Part shown: piece by piece, positions 1 to 7,391 of the stretch | Layout of the letters: each line of letters opens with the position of its first letter | Numbering within the stretch: the stretch's first letter is position 1 | NCBI GenBank assembly: GCA_046262635.1 | Contig: JBHEMK010000012.1 | Span: 1 to 22,205 of the forward strand | Origin: JBHEMK01 sp046262635 | GTDB taxonomy: Bacteria; Actinomycetota; Thermoleophilia; Gaiellales; Gaiellaceae | Length of the DNA: 22,205 nucleotides | Reading direction: 5' to 3' | Made by a program: the position numbers and the translations under genes | Notes under the pieces: generated by a model | Seen by the model: the letters and a program-made list of their open reading frames with translations, nothing else | Databases searched by the model: none | Told to the model about the DNA's origin: nothing

Positions 1-1003
1 ACGCCCGTACTTTGCGCCCTCCGATGAAGCTCGCGTCGTGACCGCGGGTGTTGGCCTCATCCAACTCGATCTGCGAGAGAGCGCCTATTCGCAGCAGCAG
101 ATTGAACTCATCGCGGAGGTGGGTGCGCATCATCTCGGGTCCGTCGGTGGCAACAGTGAATCGGACGCCATTCTCGAGCAACGTGCGGAGGGTCTCGCGC
201 ACGGCATCCTCGTCGGGCAGCGCCTTCGTCAGCAGGTTGGATGTCGGGCAGATCTCGAGCACGATCTCAGCCTCTCGGATGGCGCGCATCAGGTCAGGGT
301 CGGTTGCTGCAAGGATCCCGTGGCCTATCCGGTCGGGACGCAGCTCCTCGATGACCTGACCCATTTCGGCGCGGCCCATTTGGCCGCCCTCCTCGCCGAC
401 GTGGATCGTCACCCCGAGGCCGGCGGCGCGCGCCTCCTCGACCATCGGAGCGATCTGGCCGTAGTCATACGGCTGGTGTCCGGGCCGCGGGCCTGCGATG
501 TCGACGCCAACAATGCCGCGCGGCGACCAGCGGATCGCCTTCTCGACCACGATCGCGTTCAGCTCGGGCGGGAACGTTCGATCCATCATCAGGATCAGCC
601 CCGCTCGCACGTGCGGATACTCGAGGCTTGCGCGGTCGAGCCCGCGCACTGCAGCGAGGATGATGTGGTCGAGGTCGCGCTCCCCGCCGCGGTTGCGTTT
701 CATCGGATTGAAGCGGAGCTCGAGCGTCGTGATCCCCTGCGAGCGGTAGGCGCCACCGATCGCGTTGTGCACGGAGACCTCGACGGCAAGCGGGCTTGAC
801 TGGATCAGCTCCGTCCAGTGGTAGATCGCGTCGAGCGCGTCTAGGTCGGCCACGCCGCGCGGGTCGGAGACCGTCACGAGCTGATCGAAGTCCCAGTAGT
901 CCTTGACCGGGAGGGCGATGCCCTGCTCGTGGGCCAGAGTCCAGAGGATGTCGGAGGAAACGGAGCCGCCGAGGTGCGTGTGGAGCTCTGCGAGGCCTTC
1001 CAT
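1..1003 (-). CDS. Adenosine deaminase family protein (3' end outside window)
   Basis: This is a metal-dependent amidohydrolase of the adenosine/adenine deaminase family, predicted to be a soluble purine-salvage enzyme. Read from the start, the visible 334 residues contain the metal-binding HTHLGGS motif (His8, His10), GVDIAG (166-171), HVGEE (His201, Glu204), RIGHG (His228), EICPTSN (250-256) and TDGPEMM (286-292). Normal family length is about 330-370 residues, so only a short C-terminal piece is missing off the left edge. The ATG start is well fixed: an in-frame TAA lies 12 nt upstream with no other start between. There is no Shine-Dalgarno sequence, but a TAATCT box ends 6 nt before the ATG. 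Oddity: the family's usual Asp-Asp pair near the C-terminus is Asp-Gly here (287-288), so the exact substrate is uncertain. The family call is firm; adenosine as substrate is inference. Confidence 0.9.
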   Translation of the reverse strand, partial: MEGLAELHTHLGGSVSSDILWTLAHEQGIALPVKDYWDFDQLVTVSDPRGVADLDALDAIYHWTELIQSSPLAVEVSVHNAIGGAYRSQGITTLELRFNPMKRNRGGERDLDHIILAAVRGLDRASLEYPHVRAGLILMMDRTFPPELNAIVVEKAIRWSPRGIVGVDIAGPRPGHQPYDYGQIAPMVEEARAAGLGVTIHVGEEGGQMGRAEMGQVIEELRPDRIGHGILAATDPDLMRAIREAEIVLEICPTSNLLTKALPDEDAVRETLRTLLENGVRFTVATDGPEMMRTHLRDEFNLLLRIGALSQIELDEANTRGHDASFIGGRKVRA

Positions 1004-1009
1004 GCGCCA

Positions 1010-1015
1010 AGATTA
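1010..1015 (-). promoter_or_regulatory. Putative -10 box (TAATCT) of the deaminase gene
   Basis: TAATCT matches the TANNNT consensus of housekeeping -10 elements and lies 6 nt before the ATG at 1003. That spacing would give a leaderless or nearly leaderless mRNA. No convincing -35 is visible. Inferred from position and from the same arrangement at ten other starts in this window. Confidence 0.5.
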
Positions 1016-1386
1016 CCGACGCGTCCTCGCGAGTTCCCGTCGGGTCGGTGCCGCGCGCTCGACGGGTCACGGCGGTCGCCGACTCGGCTGGGACGACCAG
1101 CCGCGACTCGACCTTCCACGGCCTGGATCCGGACATGCTGCTCAACCGGTCGATTTGCCTGCGTGTACGAGGGGCTCTCTTCGGCGACCCGACGATGAGC
1201 GCGCGACGCGTGCACCACCAGTGTCGAACTGGGACAGTGCGCCGCCGAATTGTCGCTCGGCCGCTGACGTCCTGGGAGCGTAGGCTGCGAAGCCCGAAGA
1301 TCGAAACAAGTCGCAGAGGGCGACGGCGGCGGTGAAATCCCTCGGCGTTTTGTTGCGTCGGCCCATCGCCGAGGGGCGAGGGAGCG

Positions 1387-1392
1387 TAGGCT
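1387..1392 (+). promoter_or_regulatory. Putative -10 box (TAGGCT) of the tiny ORF
   Basis: TAGGCT lies exactly 7 nt before the ATG at 1400, the leaderless spacing seen at other starts here. It is the end of the second copy of the GGGAGCGTAGGCT repeat. The first copy's TAGGCT (1281-1286) is not followed by a start codon at that spacing. Confidence 0.45.
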
Positions 1393-1399
1393 TCCGAGC

Positions 1400-1456
1400 A
1401 TGATCAGCAGGCTGTTCCGCATTCTGCGCATGAAGTGGTTCTTCCGGCGCCGGTAG
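1400..1456 (+). CDS. Putative 18-residue basic amphipathic peptide
   Basis: A complete ORF from ATG to TAG encodes MISRLFRILRMKWFFRRR. It has seven Arg/Lys against no acidic residues, interleaved with Ile, Leu, Phe and Trp, so it could form a cationic amphipathic or membrane-surface helix. What raises it above chance is the context: a TAGGCT box ends 7 nt upstream, the same leaderless layout used by neighbouring genes, and the ORF fits into the gap exactly, ending 5 nt before the convergent MATE gene's stop. No Shine-Dalgarno sequence is present. I do not recognise a family and give no function. At this length an ORF can easily arise by chance, so this is a candidate only. Confidence 0.4.
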   Translation: MISRLFRILRMKWFFRRR

Positions 1457-1461
1457 CGGCG

Positions 1462-2763
1462 TCAACTCCAGCCAACGACGGCCCACTTGCGGCCCGCACT
1501 GGTGCCGAGAAAGGCGAGTCGCGCGGCGACCAGGGCGTCGAGTCCGATCCAGACGCCAACGATTCCCCACCCGAACTCGAGCGACGCTAAAGCGATTGGA
1601 ACGGAAGACGAGGCTCGACGCCGCCAGCATCGACCACATTAGGTACGAGGTGTCGCTCGCCCCGATCAGAATCCCGTCCAGCGCGAAGACGGCGCCGGCC
1701 AGCGGCTGCATCAGCGCGAAGAGCGGCCAGATCAGCTCAGCCTCGTGGATCACGGCCGGATCGGAGGTGAAGGCGCGGGGATCCAGAACCCCAGCGGCAG
1801 CAGAACCAGCGCGAATGCCGCGCCGACGCCGACCGACCAGGCGATCATCAGCACCGCGGCGGCGTGCGCGTCGTCCGCTTCGCCGGCCCCGAGCATCCGG
1901 CCGACGATCACCTGCCCGGCGATCGGGACTCCCTCGAGCACGAGCGGGAGGAAGATGAAGAGCTCAAATGCGATCTGGTGTGCGCCGATCGAGGGGTCAC
2001 CGATTCTGGCGAGAACCGAGGCGGCGACGAGGAACGAGGCGTAGAGCGCGGTCGTCCGCACGAAGATTTGGCGGCCGACCCGGATCATCGGACGGATGTC
2101 GGTGAGCCGGGGCCGGATCGAGTCCGCCTGCGGCCGCAGCAGCTCAACGACAAAGGCGACGCCCATGCCGCCCTGCGCGATCGCCGTCCCGGCGGCCGAG
2201 CCGGCCTTCCCCCGGCGGAAGCCGTAGACGAACATCACCTCGAGCGCGAGGTTCGCGAGATACGAGAGCACGACGATCTCAAGCGGGCGTCGCAGGTTCG
2301 AGACCCCGCGGAGGTAGTCCTGCCCGGCGAGCGCGACCAGCCCGGCAGGCAGTCCGATCCCCGCGATCCTGAGGTAGAGGAGCGCGTACTGTCCGGAGCG
2401 CCCGCGCGCGCCGAGCGCGTTGAGCATCGGCGATGCGAGCCCTTCACAAAGGATGAGCAGCCCGACCCCGATGCCGAGCGAGATCCACAGCGCCTGGAAC
2501 GCAAAGGCTGCCGCCTGCTCCTGACGGCCCGCGCCGATCGCACGCACGGCGACGGCGGTCGCGCCGTACGTGAGGAAGTTGAAGATCGAGAACGAGCCGG
2601 CGATCACGGTCCCCGCGAGTCCCAGCGCGGCGATCTGGGCCCGCCCGAGGTGCCCGACGATGGCCGCGTCGGCCAGGACGTAGAGCGGCACGGCGGCGAG
2701 CGCGCCGAGGGCGGGGAGCGCGAGCCGGAGGATCTCACGGTCGTGTGTGGAACGGAGCCGCAC
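1462..2763 (-). pseudogene. MATE-family efflux transporter, interrupted by two compensating frameshifts
   Basis: A DinF/NorM-like multidrug and toxin extrusion protein: a 12-helix membrane antiporter that expels cationic or other drugs using Na+ or H+. Frame 1 from the GTG at 2763 runs through about 330 residues of clear MATE sequence (LALPALGALAAVPLYVLAD near the start, GAHQIAFELF further on). It then goes out of frame at about 1777-1780, where a GGGG run on the + strand seems one base short (WIP...FTSDPAV is restored by adding one). The middle segment (HEAELIWPLFALMQPLAGA) reads in a second frame. At about 1603-1604 one extra base returns the gene to frame 1 for the C-terminus (ASLEFGWGIVGVWIGLDAL), with the stop at 1464-1462. 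The repaired length of 433 codons is normal. Both indels lie in or beside short homopolymers, so sequencing error is as likely as real decay. Confidence 0.82.
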
Positions 2764-2820
2764 TACACGAGGTCGACGGCTGGCTCACGCGGCGAGTGTG
2801 CGTGCGGCATAGTGATCCGA

Positions 2821-3969
2821 ATGAAGGTAGGCATCGTGGTGCCCTACAGCTGGTCGTTCTGGGGCGCGGTTGTGGAGCATGCGGAGCTTCAAGCCGAGGC
2901 CCTGCGCCGGCACGGGCACGAGGTGAAGACGATCATGGGCAACGACCCTCCCGGGCAATTCACCCGGGTTCTGCACCCCAGGCACGGGCGCCACGGCGAC
3001 CCGCCGGCCGACGTGATCCCGGTTGGCCGCTCGGTGATCGTCCCGGCGAACGGCTCGCTTCCGAACATCATCCTCAGCCCGCGCACGTTCTTCAGGATCA
3101 AGGCCGCGCTCGCGCGGGAGCAGTTTGACCTTCTCCACCTGCACGAGCCGATGACCCCGATCCCCTGCATCGCGGCGCTCGCGACCGCGACCATTCCGAT
3201 GGTTGCGACGTTCCATGCAAGTGGGAACCTTGGCTGGATGAAGATCGCCACGCCAGTCTGGGGCTTCCTCGCCGACCGGCTCGACTACCGCATCGCAGTT
3301 TCCGAGAAGGCTAAGGTCTCCGCCGAACAGTGGCTCGGGGGCGACTACGAGATCATCCCGAACGGCGTGCTGATTCCGCCAGAGGCCGAGCCTGGAGGGC
3401 GCGAGCACCGGATCGTCTTCGTCGGCCGCCAGGAGGCTCGCAAGGGCCTGCCGGTGCTGCTGCGCGCCTGGTCCGAGATCCGGCAGCGCACCGGGGCGGA
3501 GCTGCGCGTGATCGGCGCCGACCCGCTCGCGGTGCGGCTGCTCCTCTCGCGACTCCGTGTGTCTGATGAGGGGATCGAGATTCTCGGTTTCCTCGAGCAG
3601 GAGCTGCTGACGCGAGAGCTGCTCGCGGCAAAGGTGCTCGTCGCGCCCTCGCTCAGCGGCGAAAGCTTCGGGATGGTCCTCACCCGCGCGCTCGCATGCG
3701 CGACACCGGTCGTCGCCTCCGACATCCCGGGGTATCGCGACGTGATGGTGCCCGAGGTGGCGGTCGGCTTCTCGGTCGGCGACGAGCGTGCGCTCGTCGA
3801 GGCGGTCGCAGGACTGCTGGAGGACGAGCCTCGGCGCCGCGCGATGGGAGCCGCCGGGCGCGAGCTCGCGCAGCGGCTCTACTCGTGGGATCGGATCGCG
3901 GGCCGACTGGCGGCGATTTACGACGGCGTGATGGGGCACCCAAAAATCGAACTCGCAGCCGCGGGATGA
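2821..3969 (+). CDS. PimA-like family 4 glycosyltransferase
   Basis: A 382-residue GT-B fold glycosyltransferase (GT4), closest by eye to phosphatidylinositol alpha-mannosyltransferase PimA. It would act at the inner face of the membrane, adding a sugar (probably mannose from GDP-mannose) to a lipid. Matching features are the N-terminal VVPYSWSFWGAVVEHAELQ, LHLHEP (105-110), VATFHAS with the catalytic-type His132, IPNGV (179-183), VGRQEARKGL (donor-phosphate Arg203/Lys208) and SGESFGMVL (279-287). Oddities: the second Glu of the E-x7-E motif is Arg289, and the glycine pair of the N-terminal loop is Gly-Ala. The ATG start fits the family N-terminus; a TAGTGA sequence lies 5 nt upstream, an imperfect -10. 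It overlaps the next gene by ATGA, so the two are co-translated. GT4 assignment is firm; phosphatidylinositol as acceptor is inference. Confidence 0.87.
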   Translation: MKVGIVVPYSWSFWGAVVEHAELQAEALRRHGHEVKTIMGNDPPGQFTRVLHPRHGRHGDPPADVIPVGRSVIVPANGSLPNIILSPRTFFRIKAALAREQFDLLHLHEPMTPIPCIAALATATIPMVATFHASGNLGWMKIATPVWGFLADRLDYRIAVSEKAKVSAEQWLGGDYEIIPNGVLIPPEAEPGGREHRIVFVGRQEARKGLPVLLRAWSEIRQRTGAELRVIGADPLAVRLLLSRLRVSDEGIEILGFLEQELLTRELLAAKVLVAPSLSGESFGMVLTRALACATPVVASDIPGYRDVMVPEVAVGFSVGDERALVEAVAGLLEDEPRRRAMGAAGRELAQRLYSWDRIAGRLAAIYDGVMGHPKIELAAAG

Positions 3970-5030
3970 GGGTGAGCGTGGCCCGCAGCTCATGGCTCCG
4001 GCTCGCGCTCGTCGTGCCGATCGGGGCGGCCGTGGTCGCCCTGCTCCTGTGGCGCGGCCCAAGCCTCACGGGGATCGGCAACGCGTTCACCTCGGTCCGC
4101 TGGGAGTGGGTCGTTGCCGCGATCGGCCTGAATCTTGCCTCGGTGGTCGCACGCTCAGTTGCGTGGCGCACGGTGATCTATTCGGCGATGCCCGCGCCGT
4201 ACCCTCCTTACCCGCTCGTCTTCTCGGCCTTCTCGGTCGGACTCTTCGCCAACGCGGTCATGCCCGGCCGGATCGGCGAGCTTGCCCGCGTGGCCGTCCT
4301 GAACCGGAAGCTACCGCGCCGTCGCGGCCTCTGGGCGACGCTCGTCGGGACGGTGTTCGCGCATCGCGTCTTCGACGTCATCCCGGTGGTGCTGCTCGTT
4401 CTCTATGTCGTGCTGACGGCGAGGATCCCGGCCTGGGCGATCACGAGCCTGCTCGTCGTGATCGGAGTCGGCGCGGCGCTCTTCGCGTTCGCCTTCGCGA
4501 GCGCGCGCCGCTTCGATCAGGGGCCTGTCGATCGGCTCGGCGCCGTGCGGCGGCTGGTCGCGATGGCCCGACAGGGCCTCGGTGTGATGCGCCAGCCCGG
4601 GGCCGCTGGGCTCGCGATCCTGTTCCAGTGCCTCGGCTGGCTCTGCCAGCTGCTCGCGGTCTGGGCGGGGATGCGCGCGTTCCACATCCATGCGCCGCTG
4701 CCCGCCGCAGGGCTCGTCCTCGTGCTGATCAACGTCGCAACGATCTTCCCGCTCTGGCCGGGGAACATCGGGCTCGTGCAGGCGGCGATCGCGGGGCCCC
4801 TCACGGTCTACGGCGTCTCCTACGCCGGCGGCGTCGCCTACGGCTTCGGGCTGCAGGCGATCGAGGCCTCGGTCGGAGTCGGCGTCGGACTGATCTTCCT
4901 CGCACGCGAGGGCATCTCGTTCGCGATGCTCAAGGTGATGCCCGACGCCACTCAGGCGGACATGGGCGAAGAGGAGGAGGATCAGCCGGAACAGGACGTG
5001 GAGCGTGAGCGCGCTTCGATGCCTGGCTAG
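3966..5030 (+). CDS. Lysylphosphatidylglycerol synthase TM-region/YbhN family membrane protein
   Basis: A 354-residue polytopic membrane protein of the UPF0104/YbhN (LPG_synthase_TM) type, with about eight hydrophobic segments. Visible family signatures are LNLASVVARSVAWRTVI, the AFSVGLFANAVMPGRIGELARV segment, and WPGNIGLVQAAI in the C-terminal half. It lacks the soluble aminoacyl-transferase domain of MprF, so it does not aminoacylate lipids itself. Relatives are associated with lipid or glycolipid translocation and with glycosyltransferase operons. The start ATG overlaps the stop of the PimA-like gene by 4 nt, which suggests a shared role in handling a glycosylated membrane lipid. The tail after the last helix is strongly acidic (GEEEEDQPEQDVERER). 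Family call is good; flippase-like function is inference. Confidence 0.85.
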   Translation: MRVSVARSSWLRLALVVPIGAAVVALLLWRGPSLTGIGNAFTSVRWEWVVAAIGLNLASVVARSVAWRTVIYSAMPAPYPPYPLVFSAFSVGLFANAVMPGRIGELARVAVLNRKLPRRRGLWATLVGTVFAHRVFDVIPVVLLVLYVVLTARIPAWAITSLLVVIGVGAALFAFAFASARRFDQGPVDRLGAVRRLVAMARQGLGVMRQPGAAGLAILFQCLGWLCQLLAVWAGMRAFHIHAPLPAAGLVLVLINVATIFPLWPGNIGLVQAAIAGPLTVYGVSYAGGVAYGFGLQAIEASVGVGVGLIFLAREGISFAMLKVMPDATQADMGEEEEDQPEQDVERERASMPG

Positions 5031-5046
5031 GTGCTAGGTCGTGACG

Positions 5047-5985
5047 ATGCACGTCGTCGCCGCGCCGGCGAGTCTCAAGACCGTCCTCTCGGCGCCGGAC
5101 GCGGCGGCCGCGCTCGCCCGCGGGCTTCGAGCAGCCGGCGAACTGGTCGAGGAATGTCCCGTCGCAGACGGCGGCGAAGGAACGGCAGCGGTCCTTGCGG
5201 CCGCGCTCGGTGGAGCGTGGCACACGGAGACGGTGGTGGATCCCCTGGGTCGGCCAGTCGAGGCGCGCTGGCTCGAATTACCCGATCGGCGGGGGATCAT
5301 CGAGTCGGCCGAGCCGCTCGGGCTCGCGCGCCTCGCTCAGCGGGAGCTCGATCCCGTGCGTGCGTCCAGCCGCGGGCTCGGGGAGCTGATCCTCGCCGCG
5401 GGTGAGAGGCCGCTGCTCGTCTGCCTCGGCGGGACGGCGACCGTGGACGGCGGCCGCGGGCTCCGTGAAGTGGTTCGGCGCCTCCCGGAGGGGACGCGCG
5501 TCGCCTGCGACGTCCGCAGCCCGTTGCTCGACGCGGCACGGCTCTTCGCCGGGCAAAAAGGCGCGTCGGCCGAGGACGCGGAGGAGCTTGAGCGGCGGCT
5601 CGCCGGCGACGACGATCTGCGTCCCTACGCAGAGCTGCCCGGCGCCGGTGCGGCCGGCGGGCTCGGGGCGGCCCTAGCTGCGCTCGGCGCAGAGCTTGTC
5701 CCCGGCGCCGAGCTCGTGCTGGACGTGATCGGCTTCGAGACGCTGCTCTCCGACGCGAACCTCGTGGTGACCGGCGAAGGCGCGGTCGACAGGACCTCGC
5801 GCGAGGGCAAGGCACCGTCTGAGGTCGCCCGGCGCGCACGCGCTGCCGGCGTTCGCTGTGTCGTCTTCGGCGGGCGGGTCGACGAGCCGCTTCCGGGCGC
5901 GGAGACGGTCGCGCTCAGCGGCGACCCGGCCCGGGCCTCGGACGACCTGACCGCGCTAGGCTTCCGGCTCGGCCAGACGGGCTAG
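5047..5985 (+). CDS. Glycerate kinase (type I, GarK/GlxK family), compact form
   Basis: An ATP-dependent glycerate kinase of the GarK/GlxK family (PF02595), which phosphorylates D-glycerate to 2-phosphoglycerate in the cytoplasm. Signatures along 312 residues: N-terminal VAAPASLK..LSA (family APDSFK..LSA), PVADGGEGT, a glycine-rich LGGTATVDGGRGL loop, VACDVRSPLLDAARLFAGQKGAS, PGAGAAGGLGAAL and VVTGEGAVDRTSREGK. The family is usually about 375-380 residues. The shortening is mainly in the segment between the GGTATVDGG loop and VACDV, where about 30 residues are absent, plus a short C-terminus. ATG 5047 is preferred over the in-frame GTG at 5041 because it matches the family N-terminus and leaves an AGG about 8 nt upstream. 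It follows the membrane protein by 16 nt. Its last 30 nt overlap xseB on the other strand. Confidence 0.9.
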   Translation: MHVVAAPASLKTVLSAPDAAAALARGLRAAGELVEECPVADGGEGTAAVLAAALGGAWHTETVVDPLGRPVEARWLELPDRRGIIESAEPLGLARLAQRELDPVRASSRGLGELILAAGERPLLVCLGGTATVDGGRGLREVVRRLPEGTRVACDVRSPLLDAARLFAGQKGASAEDAEELERRLAGDDDLRPYAELPGAGAAGGLGAALAALGAELVPGAELVLDVIGFETLLSDANLVVTGEGAVDRTSREGKAPSEVARRARAAGVRCVVFGGRVDEPLPGAETVALSGDPARASDDLTALGFRLGQTG

Positions 5986-6159
5986 CTGCTCGATCCGCCC
6001 GTGCGCGGCGTCGAGCTTCTCGCGGCAGAACGCGTAGAGCTCCTCGCCCCGCTGCCAGAGCGCCAGGGCCTCGTCGAGCGGGGCCTCGCCCCGCTCGAGC
6101 CGCTCGACGATCTGCTCGAGCTCCTTCTGGGCGGCCTCGAAGGTCTGGTCACTGCTCAA
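5956..6159 (-). CDS. xseB: Exodeoxyribonuclease VII small subunit
   Basis: The 67-residue small subunit of exonuclease VII, several copies of which bind the large subunit to form the cytoplasmic enzyme that degrades single-stranded DNA from both ends. The sequence is typical: SFEEA-like opening (TFEAAQKELEQIVERLERGE), then APLDEALALWQRGEEL and a C-terminal amphipathic helix with CREKLDAAHGRIEQL. The start is most likely the TTG at 6159, which puts the first residues where the family begins; no in-frame ATG or GTG is available nearby. It overlaps the end of xseA by 11 nt, so translation is probably coupled. The 3' end overlaps the convergent glycerate kinase gene by 30 nt. Confidence 0.9.
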   Translation of the reverse strand: MSSDQTFEAAQKELEQIVERLERGEAPLDEALALWQRGEELYAFCREKLDAAHGRIEQLARLAEPEA

Positions 6160-7366
6160 CGCGGGCTCCGAAGCTGCCGTCGGCGAGCTCGACGTCGACG
6201 TGGTCGCCCGCCGCCACGGCCGCGGCCGAGGTGACGACGCTGCTGTCGCTCCGGACGACAGCGTACCCTCGCTGGAGCGTCGCCAAAGGCGACAGGGTCC
6301 GCAGCTTGCCGGCCGATGCCTCGAGCGCCGCGCGTTTCCGCTCGACCGCGAGCGCAGGCGCCGCCCGCAGCCGGTCGTGCGCCCGCTCGAGCCGCACCGT
6401 CCCACGCTCGACGAGGCGCGCCGCGCTGCGCCCGAGCGCCTGGCGCATGCGCTCGAGGCGCTGCCCGTCCCGCTCGAGGAGCCGACGCACGCTCCGTTCC
6501 AGCGAGCCCCGGGCGCGGTCGAGCTCCTCGCACAACTGAGCCAGATCGGGCACGACGAGCCTGCCGGCCATTGTCGGCGTCGAGGCCCTGACGTCGGCGG
6601 CGAGGTCGCAGAGGGGCGTGTCCTGCTCGTGCCCGACGGCCGTGACGATCGGGACGGTGCAGGCCGCGACCGCCCGGACGAGCCCCTCGTCGCTGAACGG
6701 GAGCAGATCCTCGAAGCTGCCCCCGCCACGTGCGATCACGACCACGTCGACATCCGGAAGCTCGCAGAGGGAGTGCATCGCCGCCACGATCGCGGCTGCA
6801 GCGTACGGCCCCTGGACGTAGGTCTCGGTAACGACGACGCTGGCGGGTGGGAACCGCGCCGAGATCGTCGTCAGGACATCGCGCTTCGCCGCCGCGTCGT
6901 TGCCGGTGACGAGGCCGATCCGGCGGGGAAGCCGGGGCAGCGGCCGCTTGCGTTCGACCGCGAAGAGGCCTTCGGCGGCGAGCTTCGTCTTGAGCCGCTC
7001 TAACGCGGCCAGGTGGGCGCCGAAGCCGTAGCGTTCGATGCTGAGCGCCCGCAGGCGGAAGTCGCCGCGCGACTCGAAGAGCTCCGGACGGCCGAGCACG
7101 TGAACACGCTCTCCGTCCGCGAGATCGAGCCTCAACCCGTCAAACCGGCCGCGGGGCATCGTCACCCCGAGGCACGAGCCGTCGTCGGGATCCTTGAGCG
7201 TGAAGAAGACGCTCTGCCAGCGGTCATGGCGGCGCAGCCCCGTGACCTCGCCCTCAACCCACACCGAGGGCAGGCGGCTGAGCCAGCTCGCGACGCCTCG
7301 ATTGAACGAGGAAACGGAGTAGACCCTGCGGTCGCCGTAGTCGAGCGCCTCGACCTTCACGGCCAC
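6149..7366 (-). CDS. xseA: Exodeoxyribonuclease VII large subunit
   Basis: The 405-residue large catalytic subunit of exonuclease VII, which cuts single-stranded DNA during mismatch and crosslink repair. In order it shows YSVSSFNRGVASWL and VWVEGEVTG (N-terminal OB-fold), FFTLKD, RIGLVTGNDAAAKRDVL, VIARGGGSFEDLLPFSDE, VTAVGHEQDTPLCDLAADVRASTP, a long Arg/Glu-rich coiled coil, and the C-terminal LSPLATLQRGYAVV segment. All the family's core motifs are present, so it should be active. GTG 7366 is chosen as start; GTG 7360 is equally possible and neither has a clear Shine-Dalgarno sequence. It follows the small conserved gene by about 25 nt and overlaps xseB, forming one operon. Confidence 0.94.
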   Translation of the reverse strand: MAVKVEALDYGDRRVYSVSSFNRGVASWLSRLPSVWVEGEVTGLRRHDRWQSVFFTLKDPDDGSCLGVTMPRGRFDGLRLDLADGERVHVLGRPELFESRGDFRLRALSIERYGFGAHLAALERLKTKLAAEGLFAVERKRPLPRLPRRIGLVTGNDAAAKRDVLTTISARFPPASVVVTETYVQGPYAAAAIVAAMHSLCELPDVDVVVIARGGGSFEDLLPFSDEGLVRAVAACTVPIVTAVGHEQDTPLCDLAADVRASTPTMAGRLVVPDLAQLCEELDRARGSLERSVRRLLERDGQRLERMRQALGRSAARLVERGTVRLERAHDRLRAAPALAVERKRAALEASAGKLRTLSPLATLQRGYAVVRSDSSVVTSAAAVAAGDHVDVELADGSFGARVEQ

Positions 7367-7391
7367 CAGGGTACTCGCGCCGGAGGTGAGG

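Larger units (their letters stand above)
1004..1399. other. Intergenic region without a recognised gene
   Basis: About 390 bases separate the deaminase start from the tiny ORF at 1400. Open frames here do not look like proteins: they are Arg/Pro-rich and lack motifs. It holds the TAATCT box of the deaminase gene and two copies of a 13-bp direct repeat, GGGAGCGTAGGCT, at 1274-1286 and 1380-1392. The second copy supplies the putative promoter of the tiny ORF. I see no tRNA or stable RNA fold. Confidence 0.55.

Noticed and set aside
1864..2820. Long open frame continuing upstream of the PimA-like ATG at 2821
   Set aside because: It is antisense to the MATE gene, is charged and low in hydrophobic residues, and has no motif; the family N-terminus clearly begins at 2821.
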